From Dichotomocladium elegans (lineage: Eukaryota; Mucoromycota; Mucoromycetes; Mucorales; Lichtheimiaceae), in the NCBI GenBank assembly GCA_025716815.1, contig JAIXMN010000003.1:992001-1056000 (forward strand): a stretch of DNA of 64,000 nt, in the 5' to 3' direction. The notes beneath the pieces were generated by a model. That model made no database searches. It worked only from the letters and a program-made list of their open reading frames with translations, and had not been told where the DNA came from. Positions 12,251 through 26,231 of this stretch are shown piece after piece. The stretch's first letter is position 1. Each line of letters opens with the position of its first letter. Made by a program: the position numbers and the translations under genes.

Positions 12251-15200
12251 ATGAAGATCAAAAAGACACCCTCGAAGAAACTCGCCCCAGTAGTAAGCAT
12301 AACGATTATTGAGTAATGATCAATAGTATACTGATAGAAAAATGATCCTTTTCTTAGCCACAACCTTTGTATGATGTGATCAAGAGCCTTGAGCACGACC
12401 CAGAAAATCAAATTCCGGAAACTGCTGCGAAACTCACGAATTGGCCATACCCTCGAGGTGACCTTTTCCATTGGGTGCAGGTTCTCAATCGCTTCGACAG
12501 CATTTTACAGCGCATAGTGGAAGAATATGATCTCCAGCATATCCAATCTCGAGAATTTGAATCCGGGACTAAAAGCCTCCTTCTTGCCATCGCTGATGTT
12601 TCCAGGACTTTGTTCGAATACTGCACAAACCGAAATATATATAATTCTTACGAAGTACGTAACATGGATGTTCTGACCTCCTCCCTGAAATCCATACTAA
12701 ATGCATGTATGCATCTTTACAGCATATGAACGCTCTCATCAATACAACCGACATTGATGTCCTCGTCAGCATCTTACGGTTCATGTTACGCCCAGCTCAG
12801 CGTACGAACAACCCCAGAGCTGTGCGTTCCGCTTTTGTAATTCCTCAAGAGAAGATAACCGAGCTTGCGCGCAGATGGGGTATCCATGCAGACTTCGTGG
12901 ATATTTATAAAGACGACTTCGTCGTGACAGAGGATATGACAAGAATGCAGTTGCGGTTTTATCGCACATATTCTGCAAACATCGGCAACAGTAGTAATAG
13001 CAGCAATTCTAGTACGAGCGCAAGTGGGGGTGATAACAACGTCGACGATCACACGGAGGGTATGCATGCTGTTGTCGCACAACTCTCGTCCGAGAAAGGC
13101 AAGAGCGACGTTGAATTGTTCCAGGAACTAGTGAAGCAGCATGATATACCAGAAGAATACCATTTTGAGCTCGCCAACCACATTCGAATCGCAAACCATA
13201 TAACCAAACCAGAATCTAGGAGAAAGCTGCTCTTGATCAGAGTCCTTGCTATTGCAATCATGGGTAGAGTACCAAGGCTAAGGAAGAGTGATTGAGCGAT
13301 TGAGATGCCGATGCTAAAAATGAAGCATGCACTTGTAGCACAAACCGTCTCTGAAACAACCGCTCAGAATAAGGTGTTTTTATATGAGCCCCATTTGGTC
13401 TCCAAACTAGCAGAGCTTACCCGCCCAGGAAATGCAGTGTCCTACGTAAGCAATATGTCTTAATATAACAGAGTACCCGAGCTAACCTAATATATGGCTA
13501 GGATGTACAAACTTACTCGCTATGCGCACTGGATGGCATTGCGCGACACCATGGAAAACTGACTGAGGTGCTAGCCGCATTCAACGTCTCGGCAAACCAT
13601 GGTATTCTGATGCATATTCTACGAAAAATCAACAGTGATACAGGAGATGGTACGCAAAGGATAAAAGATTATTATAACCCTATGCATCTCCTAACGGCTA
13701 TTTAGTATACCCGCGGGATTTCCTTGATGCACTCTTTACACTTCTGTCTTGCATTATGCAGAACCAACCAGGTGGTCAGATGCTCATGTCCGCTGGAATT
13801 ATCCCTATGCTTGTCCAGATACTGGGTAATGAACAATGCATACAAGCAAAGGTACGGTGATCAAATGCACTTTGGATGATTATTGATCATGAGATCATTG
13901 TAGTATATGTCTCGGATAGTTAGCCTTCTGGATACTGTTGTCAATGCTTTCACAACTTCATTCTCCGCCTTTTGCAATGCTGGAGGTTTGGATACCTTGC
14001 TCGCAAGAATTAAGGTAATATCGCAAAGAGAGGGGAATATTTCATAGTCATTCACTAAACACGATAACAGAGCGAAGTCGAATACTGCTTACAATATGAG
14101 AAATCGAATGATGATATGGATACAGAGGAATCGGTGGGGAGCAAAACGGTTGGTGTCCAGGCTGCGCCAGGTGCATTGGCGCCACATGACCGGATATCCG
14201 CAATAAAGGCTATGCTTAAGTTCCTGCTTCGGATGATGGAAGCAGTCGGTACTGCAGATAGTCTACGGAACCTTATTGAATCATCTGTTCCCCAATCTCT
14301 GCTACACATCATTTCTCATCCGAGGATATATGGTGCAAGCGTGCTGACAATTGGTATGTAATTTGCAGTTTCCCCTGGTATTCTCGTAACTGACGGCTTC
14401 CTATTTGTAGCCATCAATACGATGACAACCTTCATCCATAGTGAGCCGACCTCGTTATCCATTCTCCAGGAAGCCAAGCTTCCTCAGGCATTCCTAGAAA
14501 CCATTAATGGGTACGATAATCCCAACAGCGAAGTACTTATGGCCTGCATCAATGGTTTTGGAGCGATTTGTCTTAATGCACAGGGAATCGAGATGTTCAC
14601 GAAGAACAATCCTTTACCTCATTTCTTCGACCTTATGACCGACCACGAGTTCCTGCGTAATAGCTCTGAAGTTGATAGCACAACGGGACTCGGAAGCGCA
14701 ATGGATGAGCTTATCCGTCACCACCCAGCATTAAAGCCCACCGTGTTTGAATGCCTCACTCGTATGATAAAGAAGGTTGTCAAATTTGGCAAAGACGATG
14801 AGAGCAAACCGACCAACAACACGCATCGCCTCAAGCTTATGCACAAGGCTGGGTCGTCTGGTGTCCAAGATATTGAGATGGAGACGAAAACTTCTGATAT
14901 CTCTACACACGATGCGGGGGGCGAAGAGTTTAAGAAAGAGGATAAGACCGAGTGTCTGCTTGTTTCCTTCATTGATATGGTTGCTCGAGTACGTTTTCTC
15001 GCTTATCATTTGTATGTGTTTATTGACTTCGTTTCTATAGTTTTTGGAAGGTCTTTTCCAGAATCAGTCAAACATCCGTGAGTTCGTCAAAGAAGGGTGT
15101 CCAGAAGTGCTGTTAGACTACTACACATTACCTCATCTACCGGCAGACTTCTCTGTCACCATCGCCTCTGATTCTCTGGGTTATATATTCAAGATGATCA

Positions 15201-18200
15201 GCGATGTCAGCACATTGCCTACGATCATGGCGATTGCAAACAAGGTGAAACAATACGTTGGGTTTTGTCTGAAGAACAAGACTTTACCCAAGAATAGCAT
15301 GGTGCAGCCGTTCATCGATGTCAAAGGCAAGTTCATTTACCAATCGTTGGATTACTTATAGTAACCATAACATACTATATTTAGAGGATGAAACTAGCAA
15401 AATCGAAGAAGGAAATAAGCTCTTCCGGCAGCTTATCATCCTACATGGATATATTGGTCTGCTATCCAATATCTGTTGTTCTACTGGCCTTATATCATCG
15501 AGCAGAAATTCATCCTCTCTTGTGGCTGAATTCACTCAAGAGGAGGGTGATAGCAACATTCTGTTCTTGTTAGGTCAGCTTTACAGGTATGACCAATATT
15601 CTGTGCACTCACGTATTATGCTGACTTCCCTTTTTGTATCTTCTGTTAGAACGATGATGTGGGAGAACTTTTTATTGAAGGACTGTACGCCAAACTCCTG
15701 GTATTCTTTCAACTCCACCAAGAAGACTTCCGTGCCTGGTACAAACCACCCTCTTGGCATATTCGGTGTCGAAGTTGATGAGACTTCTCCAATGACATCC
15801 GATGAACCATCATCTCCCAAGCAAGGTGCATCGACGGATGTAAAAGAAAACGCTGAGGAGAAAACGCCAGATACCAGCGATCCTCGTATTGTAAATATCA
15901 AACATTTCAAGCTTCTGCTTGGGGATATTCCTCAATTCTTGATGCCCATCTTCCAAGGTAGTTATCCCGAGACAAATCGAACTGTAAAACCGATGATCTA
16001 ATGTTGCAATATAGGCCTTGTCAAAGTTTCCATCACTCGAAATGCAACACAAGCGCAGAAAGCTCAAGCATTTAAACTGGCAGAGGTCATGACACGCCTT
16101 CTCAAAGAAAACCTGACGTGGCTACGTGCTGACACCAAGGACGTTCCAGCTTGCAAATATGATTATTTGGCAACGATGTATACGATGGTGTCGCTTCTTT
16201 TGTTGGAAGATCGACCACATGCGTCATTGCATACGCCTCTTGCGTTGACCTTTGATCGCCGAGGTGGAATTGATTTGTTGCTTCAAGACCTTGATGTCAT
16301 CTGGAAGGACGCATCTTTAATCCACATGATACCGAAGGAGCAACAAAGCAAGGAACAACAAGATACTCTGGCACGCATGCATGGATCGCTTGAAATGCTT
16401 TTGTCAGTTCTTGTCTATACGGGTTCTCCAAAGCTTGTACACGATTCACCGTCTACTGCGCCGATCGTTGTCAAAGATCGAAAATCACCCGATTATTTTG
16501 ATCCATATGCTTGGATGGTCCATATGCAGCTCAAGCTCTCCTCGATCAAGGAATACTTCCGAAGTCCAGTTTTGTGTCATTTCTCAAAAACCGTTCTCCA
16601 CGTACTCCTTGATATTATTCTTGAAATCTTGAAAGGGGAAGGAGAGTCAAGCTTGAAATACGAACCTTTTAATCCTCTGTCAGCTCCTCGCGCGACTCCC
16701 TTTGCATTGCGCACTCCAGTAGTTGCAGATGAACGAGGTGTACAAAGACTTGTTGATATGGGCTTCCAGCGTTCCTCTGCGGAGCAAGCTATGATTCGCT
16801 GTAACAACCAAATATCAGGAGCAGTGGATTACTTGTTCAGTCATCCCACTCCTATAATCGACAACGCAGCCGGATCTAGTCGCGAAAGAAGTTCAAATGA
16901 CGACACCGTAGAAAATAACGACCAGGAAGAATCAGCAGAAGATAACAATATGCACGGATCGATTCAAGAAGAGCAAGAAGACACAGACGAAGAAAGCATC
17001 GAGCATAACGAAACTGACGAGGATGACGTCGACGATGAAGATGAAGGACACGTCAATCACAGTCCTTGGACAGATCTCCATGAGCAGCTACGTGGAGAAA
17101 GTGAAAGTTCTGAAAGTGAGAGTGAGAAACAGGAGCTCAGCGAAAAAGTGAACGCTCTCAAAGAGATCCGTGAACAGATAAAGACGGAGATTCCACCACT
17201 TGTTCTGGACCTTGTGGATAAACGCGAGGATCTGCTCTTCGATATTCGTAGATTACTTGCGACTTTTTGTACCGACGATCCTGAACATAAGACTGCAGGC
17301 GACATCATGTCCTTACTAATTTCGCGCATCAAGGCTGCTGGAGAAAACGCTCCAGACTCACCGATCTTAAGCGCACGTCTACGACTCTTGGCCCTTTTCT
17401 ATAAGGAGTCAGCAATGCAGCCTATCATCTCCCACGTTCCCTCGCAACTATCATTCCTGTTTGACATGATCAACGCTATCGATGCTTCAAAAACCGGGAA
17501 ATTACCCGCTTGGTTTACTACCGTCTTTCTGGTAGTCGAGGCTATAATCTCCCAAGCCGACGAGCCCAAGAAAGAAAAATTAATCAAGCCGGAAGGATAC
17601 GAAGATGAACCCATGGTACCTGCAGATGAGGAGAAGTCGGATGAAGAAACCAATGTAAAAATCGTTCCTGAGCAGCGTACACAACTTTTGCGGAACTGCG
17701 TTTCTTTCCTAGCGAAGGAAGAGCTCACTAAAGACGAAGTATACGCTATCTTGCGAGTCACTGTGCATTTGACCAAAGACCACACGGCTGCTGAAAAGTT
17801 TGTTGATTATGGTGGGTTACCGCTGTTATTCCTCAGGCCGAAGAAGAATCTCAATGGCATTTTGGGTCAGCAACCGTTCATCATTCTCATTTTACGACAC
17901 ATTATCGAAAGTACAAGCCTTTTGGAAGCTACTATGGAGGATTTCTTGAAAATATGGTTTTCGGTTTCTCGCTCACGGAATATGGAAGCAAAGGCATTTG
18001 TCAGAAACAACGCTGCGCTTGTCCTTCGCAACCCATCCGTATTTCTGAGCGTAGTCGGAAAGATTTGCAGTCTCACGCATTTTGTCAAGAACAGCGATAG
18101 CTACAACGTCAAGCTGCGCGCGAAGGAAGAGGCTGAATCCCGATCTGATGGGGATGAATCTGATCAAGCAAAGGAAAACATAGATGTTGATATGGCTGGT

Positions 18201-21200
18201 GTCCTCCCCGAACAGCCGCTATATGCACCTAAGAATTCCACAGCGACTGTCGTCATCAATCATCTCCTGAATGAGCTCTTGTCTATCCGCATTGATGAGT
18301 CAAGCGACAAGAAAGATGCATTGACTGAGGACGAAAAGACCGCTGAAAATATAAAATATGGCTATGCTGCGTTCATATTACAGTGCCTTACTGAGCTCGT
18401 ATCATCTTACAGCTCGTGCAAATACGACATCTACGCATTTGGTCGACGACGGGGGAGTAAGGATAATGGCACGGGGCGCTCACGGCACTCAATATTGAAT
18501 ATGCTCATCAACGATCTTTTGCCTCATAATGCCATCAACCCCAACACTGAGGAGTCGCGCAAACAGCAAGGTGTTTCCAATTGGGTTACTAATCTCCTTG
18601 TTTCCATGTGCTATGAGGCGAACTCCAAACCGGAAACAGAAGATGGATCTGAAGAGCTGAACCAGGTTCGGAAGTACGTACTCGATGGAATTATCCGTTC
18701 TCTTAAAGAGGCTGTCGCTTTCTCGAGTTCCCTTGCAACAAAATACGGCAAATTCTTGGCTCTATCAGATCTCTGCCATCGCCTCCTGAACGCACGAGTG
18801 GCTAACGCCATGACGCAAAAGCCGGTTGAGGAAGAGTCGATTATGAATGTTGCGAAGCTCATGGTCGAGAAGAACTTTGTCGTCGCTCTGACAACTGCTA
18901 TCAGCGATGTGGACATCAACTACCCTCATGCCAAGAATGTGCTCAATTCTATGTTGCGTCCGCTAGAGCAATTAACCAAGTTGGCGATCAAGATTCCTGG
19001 CGATACCAAGGAAGATGATAAGAAACGCGAAGAAATTTCTTATGTACCAACCTCTAACAACGCAGAAGCCGATGAAGAAGCACCTGATCTTTACCGCAAC
19101 TCATCGCTTGGCATGTTTGGTGGAAATGTGATGGAGGACGATGAGATGGATGAATTCGAGTCAGGAGAAGAGGATGAAGAAACGTAAGTTTGGATGATGT
19201 TGTTAATTGTTGATGCTGTCTAATAATACGCTTGGTAGGTTTGATGAAGATGAATTTGACGAAGATACTGGAAGTGATTTATCTGACATGAGCGAAATGG
19301 ATGAAGAAGGCGAAGATGGAGATCAAGAAATGGAGGCTGTGCTGGAGTACGATACTGACATGGGAGAGGAAGTGGTAAGAATGAAGGATGCAGATTTTGG
19401 ACATATTTTCTCAGACAACTACAGGACGGAAGCGACGAAGATGAAAGTGATCATGATACTGATAGTTCTGGTCTCCTTGACGATTCGGAGGAGTCAGATG
19501 ACTATGACGATGAAGGTCGCGAGATGACTTGGGGAGCTGAGGCTATGGAGTATGATCCGGAAATACAAGTCGACAATGATGCCGAACTAGAATCTGTAGA
19601 CGGACAAGAGAGTCAGAGTCGCCGTCACCGTCAACTTGCTCAAATATTCGGCGACAGTGTAAGTTTACATGGCACTATTTGATGATTTTGCCGGAATTAA
19701 TAAGTAGCATTTTCAGGACCATGTTGATGAATTAGAAACCCTCGAGCAATCGGATTTTGACGAGGACGAAGATTCCGAAAACCTTGAGGATGGTGATCCT
19801 GAAGCAGGAATTATCGACGATCGTGCATTGCTCGACGATATTCAAGATGGAGAATCTTTCCTCAGGAATTCTTTGGCGAATGATGGTATTCTGCTCGAGG
19901 ATGATAGACATCATCGTTCGATAGCTGCATTGAATTTCAGACGTTTTGAGCGACCTCACAACAGAGGCAGGCTTGTTGTTGAACCAGGTATGTACATACT
20001 TGCCATGGCTTTTGTTGAAAGAGTCCTAAAGGCAAAAGTAGTTGTTCTTAATCAATCTTTCCGGACACCCGGGTCACTGACTGGTCGTCCAACAGATATT
20101 CAGGACGATACCGTTATCAATCATCCTCTATTGACGGAAAGTCAAGCAGACAACAGCCACGAAGCGCACATAAGCCGATCTCTACGAGATATTCAGCCAA
20201 GATCACGCTCGACGGGATTAAACAATTGGCAAACTTTTGAAGACATCGTTGGAGGAAATGCAATGCGGCTCCTGGAGAGTTTCTTCGCTCAAGCACCTGG
20301 CGGCAACCAAGCAGGACCTTTTCGTATTGATGTCCAAGATCGAACAGGAGGTGTGATACGGACATTTGATCGCTTGCCTAATGTAATGGGTGGTGCTACA
20401 GGTGGTATTGGTAGCAGAATGCGTCCCGCAGAACCGCAGCCTGGCGATCAGAACCAAGAGCTCATGATGATCTTCCATGATTTCCAACCGCTTAACACAA
20501 ATGATCGATGGAACCAGGAGGCTCGGATGATGTTCGGAAGCAATTTGATATTGGATAAGGCCCAAAAGATTGTCAACTCGATGCTGACTATTCTGATCCC
20601 GATTACTATCGAGGAGGAGAAGATTCGGCGCGAGAAAGACGAGAAACGGCGAGCCGAACAGCGGCGTCTCGAAGAAGAACAGCGGAAGAAAGAGGAAGAA
20701 GAGCGGAAAGAAAAAGAGAAGGAAGAGCGTGCCAAAAAGGAAGAAGAAGACCGCCGCATAGCAGAAGAGACAGCTCGTAGTGACCAAACCGGTACAAGTG
20801 CGAGCGCCGGTGCGAGTGCCTCTGCCCGTCCCAATGCAGAAGCGGGAGGCGATACCGATGTTGCCATGGAGACAGACCAAACTGGACCAGAGCCTAGGAC
20901 CATTCGAATTAATGGAGAAGACGTCGATATTTCTGGTACAGGCATTGATATCGAGTTCCTTGAAGCCCTTCCAGAAGACCTTCGAGAAGAAGTGGTCAGC
21001 CAGCATATGCGGCAACATCAGCCTGAAGCTCCGGTCGCTGAGACAGATTCGATCAGCCCCGAGTTCTTGAATGCACTTCCGCCTGATATACGCGAAGAAG
21101 TTCTGAACCAAGAAGCTCTGGAAAGAGAGCGTCGCGATAGACAACAACGCCAAGACATCTCAATCCCAAGTGGGGGCTCTCTGCCTCTCTCGTCTGACCG

Positions 21201-23941
21201 GTCAACTTTCGAAAACATCCTAAGTGACCTTTTCCCAACACGAAGCGAAAATCCTTTCCAGCGATTCCTTCCTGGCAGAGGAAGTGAGATGGCCCAGGAA
21301 AGCACGCAGAAGAAGAGCGGTAGGCACCGAAGCGTCATTCAGCTCGTTGATCGAGCCGAGCTATCTGCCTTAGCACGCCTGCTGTTCGTTCCTCAGTCTA
21401 TCTCCAAATCTGTTCTGAATAAGCTACTGATCAACCTTTGCGAGAACAGTAAGACACGCGGGGATCTTCTCTCTTTCCTTGTGTGCGTCCTGCATGATGG
21501 TAGCGGCGATCTTGCAGCAGTCGACAGAAGCTTTGCACAACTCTCTCTGCAATCCAAGGGTATTTACAAGCCCGTGACGAAACCAAAAGGTATCCCTGCG
21601 ACCGACGAGAGCGTCCCGAATTTTATCACGCAGCGGTGCCTCGAATTCCTGATACAGGTCGTCCGGAGCAATGAGCAGTCCTTGACATATTTCTTGGTAG
21701 AAAATGATTGCTTGGCTGGTCTCAAGCGCACGAATAGCAAAAAGGGCAAAGGGAAAGAAAAGATAACCCCTTCAAGCAAATACCCCTTGCTAGTGCTCAT
21801 GAGTTTGCTCGAACGCCCCACGTTTGTTGAAAATCCTAGCCTGATGGAGGACCTGATGCATCTTATTGGGATGATTTGTCGACCGTTCCCCGTACTAGTC
21901 AAAAAATACGTTGAGAAGGTGGAGAACATGCAAAAAGAGGAAGAAAAACCTAAGGAAGAAGAAGCGGCGGAGGAATCACATAAGCCAAAGCCAAGCAAAT
22001 CTACTTCGAGAGAATCTGATCGGCCAGTGCCCAAGCCTCCTACAATATCAGATCACTATTTGAGACAGGTGGTGCATGTCCTCACGTCGGGCGAGTGCTC
22101 AAGCAAAACCTTCCAATACACGCTTAGCGCGCTTTCTCACCTCTCTGCACTCGATGGGGCCCAACAGACAATCGCAAATGAGCTTGTCAAAGATGCGATG
22201 GAATCAGGGCAGAAAATATTGCAGGATCTAGGGGAGCTATTAAATGTCTTGGACAATGCCATGGGCGGAGCAGAAATACAAGGGCCAGTACTCGCACCAT
22301 TTTCGGCTGCGTCGTCGCATCAAGCCAAGTTACTTCGAGTTCTAAAGACGATCGATTACCTGTACAGTTCTTCAGCAGCCAAAAAGGATGAAGAAGAGCA
22401 GGCGAAGAACGAGAAGCGTATTCTTGAGATTTACAGCGAAATTAAGTTCTTGCCTCTGTGGAAGCGCCTTGGTCGCTGCTTAGCAGTGGTTCATGAGAAG
22501 GATGAGCTGATCAACGTTGCGACGGTGCTGCTACCGCTGATTGAATCTTTCATGGTCGTGTTCAAGTACAGCGCGGAGAAAGGACAAAAGGAAAAGGAAC
22601 GAGGAGGCACGGACGAAGATTTCTTCTTCGTCTTCACAGAAGAACACAAAAAGATCCTGAACATCATGGTTCGAAACAACCCGTCATTGATGATCGGGTC
22701 CTTCTCATTGCTCGTTCGTAATCCGAAGATGCTGGAGTTTGACAACAAGCGCAACTACTTTGTCCAGCAACTCCATAAGCGCACTGGTCAACGAGGAATG
22801 TTCCCGCCTTTGCAACTGAATGTTCGCCGGCAATATGTCTTTGAGGACTCATACCATCAACTTCTTGGACGTACTGGAGACGAGATTAAATACGGCAAAC
22901 TTGGCGTGCGGTTTTACGACGAAGAAGGTGTCGATGCGGGAGGAGTCACGCGTGAATGGTATTCAGTACTAGCTCGGCAGATGTTTGATCCCAACTATGC
23001 TCTCTTTATCACTTCTGCAGCGGACAAACTTACGTACCAGCCAAACCGGGCTTCTTCGGTAAACCCAGATCATCTCAGTTACCTCAAGTTTGTTGGGCGA
23101 GTGATTGGCAAAGCTATCTATGACGGTCGGTTGATGGACGCGTACTTTACTCGGTCATTCTACAAGCACATTTTGGGTCGACAAGTGGATTATCGCGATG
23201 TTGAAGCAATCGATCCGGAATACTACAAGAGTCTTGTGTGGATACTGGAAAACGACATTACAGATGTCATCGACTTGACGTTTAGTGTTGAGACGGATGA
23301 TTTCGGCACTACGAAGGTGATTGATCTCAAACCAGGTGGACGTGATATTGCAGTTACGGAAGAGAACAAGCATGAATATGTTGCTCTCGTCACCGAACAA
23401 AAATTGACGACTGCTATCAAAGACCAAATCAACGCGTTCCTTCAGGGATTCCATGATATTATTCCGGCTCCTCTCATCCAGATATTTAACGAACAGGAGC
23501 TTGAGTTGCTCATTTCGGGTCTACCCGACATTGACATTGATGACTGGAAAGCCAACACTGAATACCAAGTTTACACAGCTAGTTCACCCCAGATCCAATG
23601 GTTCTGGCGTGCTGTGCGAAGTTTTGATCAAGAAGAGCGGGCAAAGTTGCTTCAATTTGCTACCGGTACTTCCAAGGTGCCACTGGAAGGATTTGGTCAT
23701 CTCCAGGGTTCAGGCGGCATCCAACGATTCCAGATACACAAGGACTTTGGTAGCCAAAGTCGTCTTCCTTCTGCACACACTTGGTAAGATTCTTTACTTT
23801 TTTTATTGAATGAAATTGCTAACTGTCTTCATCCACAGCTTTAATCAAATCGACCTTCCGGAATATGAGTCATACGAGACACTTCGCAGCAACCTTTTCA
23901 AGGCAATCAACGAGTGTTCAACCGGATTTGGGTTTATATAG
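12251..23941 (+). CDS. TOM1: Tom1/HUWE1-type giant HECT E3 ubiquitin ligase
   Basis: Seventeen exons give 3599 residues: 12251-12292, 12358-12654, 12723-13263, 13297-13445, 13502-13649, 13706-13851, 13904-14014, 14071-14353, 14411-14988, 15041-15326, 15385-15586, 15650-15957, 16015-19183, 19239-19374, 19425-19658, 19717-23783, 23839-23941. The order is an N-terminal armadillo-like region (DUF908/DUF913), a UBA at about 1269-1308 ([18 protein letters not shown]), long acidic stretches, a Lys/Glu-rich helix near 2510-2565, the DUF4414-type repeats ([28 protein letters not shown]), and a C-terminal HECT domain from about 3218. The catalytic Cys is about residue 3566 (SAHTC), and its codon is split by the last intron. 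Fungal Tom1 acts in histone, ribosomal-protein and mRNA-export quality control. The tenth intron has a GC donor. The frame at 19988-20095 could be an unremoved intron. Confidence 0.9.
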
Positions 23942-24078
23942 ATAGATCCATCCTCTCTGTCTCTCCCCCCCTCTGCTTTTAAACATGCATATAAAAAATC
24001 CAATACGAATAAAAATATAAAGGTAAAAAATGTCATAAAACTAGTGGAGATAAAGGCAATCTCTGTTTAGATCAGAGA

Positions 24079-25589
24079 TCATGGGTCATTTTCCAACTCT
24101 TGACAGACTTTGATGACGGCCTGAGAAAGGTACTCGAAGTCACTTATATCATTGTAGACGTGAGCGCAAACACGGAGCCACCATTTGCCATTGTGGCTAT
24201 AAGGCGATGCTACCGTTCTGTGCTCGTAAATAAGCTTATCGATGATGGATTTCATTACCACAGCAACCGGCAGATTTTGCTTGTTTTTAAATGGGAGCTG
24301 TACATTTGTCATTGCAACAGTGAGCGTCTTGTCATCGTTCTCCAGGACTTGAGTGCCCCAGATGTCTGCCAAACGTTGTCCACCCTCACGCGCAAGGTTG
24401 TTACAGTAGTTCTGGATAGCCTCCTCCCCACCAAGAGCTTTTCGGAAATCAAGGGCTATTTCATGTTGGATTACTCGGAGAGGGTAACCGACATCATGAC
24501 TGTACTACCTACCTGCCGGAATACACAGATGCGTGCTAAAATCCGTGGTACCTGGCCACGAGAACTCAGCACGGAACGAAACATCGAGATGGTCTTTGGT
24601 GTGGTCTGCATACGCGTAGTTGATAATACTTGGGTGAACAAGGGCTTGGTTACGTCTGGGAACGTACAAAAATGCGGATCCGCGTGGCGCAAAAAGCCAC
24701 TTGTGGCAATTGCTGATGAAGAAATCCGGATCCGACTCGTGGAGATTCAAGGGGATTTGTCCTGCATAGGTCCCGGTTTACGTTCAATAATGTTTCTATG
24801 TACACATACGATGCCAATGGTGCTATGGGTGTGGGGGTGGTGCCTGCGCCCGCTTACCAACAGCGTGCGCGCCATCGACGACAGAGAGAATACCGTACTC
24901 TTGGCAGAGCTTGATGATGTCCTCGAAAGGAAATCTGACACCAGGAACCGAGCTGATGGCGTCAAAAATGGCCATTCGGATAGGAACACCAGCATCCTTT
25001 GCTCGTTCGCGCTGAACCGTATCTTTGAAGATATTGCTGATCTCTTGGTTGGTAAGGGGATATTCGAGCTCGATCATCACCAGTTCCACCTCGCGCGTGT
25101 CTTTGAGGAATGCCATGGTCCGCTCGACCGCATTATAGAGCGTGCTGAACTACAATAGAGTTATACAGCACAGCACAGCACAGATGGAATCGATCAGAGT
25201 GTGAGATGAGTGCATCTTTATCCGCCCCCCCAATTGCAAACACTAAAAGTTACACAAATGATTTTATCGCCGCGGTTGAAACGAAGGCTCCTGACCACCG
25301 TGTTAATACCGTACGATGCATTGAAGATCATAGCCAGCTCCTCAGGATCGCAGTGAACGAGCTGGGAAAGCACCTGGCGAGACTTGCTGCATCCGTCGAC
25401 CATCAGATGGCGAAGGAACCTGTCTGGTTGGAGTTCAGATTGCACCTGAAAATCATGTAATATGGGGTGTAAAGACCGCGGGCAGGTGCCAAAAGAGCCA
25501 TGATTTAACGGCACAAATCCCTCCTCGAGAAAGAACAGCGGTCGCAGGGCCTTGCCAAACCTATTTTCTTGTGTGCCTTTGGTCATCAT
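24079..25589 (-). CDS. PLP-dependent class V aminotransferase, isopenicillin-N-epimerase-like
   Basis: Four exons, 25589-25254, 25149-24858, 24761-24513 and 24473-24079, give 423 residues. The fold-type I layout is clear: an N-terminal [13 protein letters not shown], substrate-phosphate residues in [16 protein letters not shown], the PLP aspartate in [10 protein letters not shown], the Schiff-base lysine in [12 protein letters not shown] (about residue 230), then SWPGTTDFS and a C-terminal domain with [12 protein letters not shown]. These are the motifs of the class V group often annotated as isopenicillin N epimerase-like or cysteine-desulfurase-like. Fungal members mostly have unproven substrates, and no antibiotic-pathway gene is nearby, so the epimerase name should not be taken literally. 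The third intron would be only 39 nt. The gene is tail-to-tail with TOM1, 137 bp apart. Confidence 0.83.
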
Positions 25590-26231
25590 GAATGGAAGGA
25601 AGGGAAAGAAAGAAGGGAGAGGGGAAGAGACGGTGAGCAGATAAACCCGAGCGAAACAATATGAGTCAAGTCATGTGTACGGGTGATCTCCGCCATCAAA
25701 CAAACGCTGCAGGAACGTGGTCATGTCCAAAGGAGTGGCATGATTGCAATGCAAGTCCTTTCGCCAAGGGCCAGACCTACAGCGATAGGCAAGAGGACCG
25801 CCTTGTAATTCATGCTGTTCTGTATGGCTCAGGGATGTTAAGGTCTAAGGTATCTTTTTATGCCTGGCGGCACATATGCATCTAGATCTGAAGCCTTTCC
25901 CACGATATTCATGCATTCAATTGATTTAGGAAGATGGCTTCAACGGAAGAACACCAGAAGGTGATGATGCTAAAAAACGCTTACCCCATCGGCCTTCGCT
26001 GGATACCTCCTGCGTGCATTATTCCGCCTTTGCGCATCACTTGGTTTGGATGACCTGAAGTATTACCCTGAAGCATTGGTCCAACGCTTGGCTCCCAGGC
26101 GAACGCGAAAGGTTTCCTTGCCCAAGAGAAGCCAATTCAGTCCTGTCGGAGTCTCAGGATATTTAACTTATTGCTAAAAAGAGAATGAGCATGGCTCGAA
26201 TGCGTATTTTAACAGCCTAACCACATTACTG
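25590..26231. other. Divergent intergenic region, aminotransferase and gamma-SNAP
   Basis: About 640 bp between two divergent start codons. It should contain both promoters. A frame at 25661-25885 has no family resemblance. A purine-rich GGAAGG/GAAAG stretch lies at about 25590-25640, next to the aminotransferase start. Confidence 0.45.

Noticed and set aside
20218..21153. 311-codon minus-strand frame inside TOM1
   Set aside because: Phe/Leu-rich translation produced by the Lys/Glu-rich codons of TOM1 read backwards.
24100..25158. 352-codon plus-strand open frame opposite the aminotransferase
   Set aside because: It is antisense to firm PLP-enzyme exons, crosses their introns, and its translation resembles no family.
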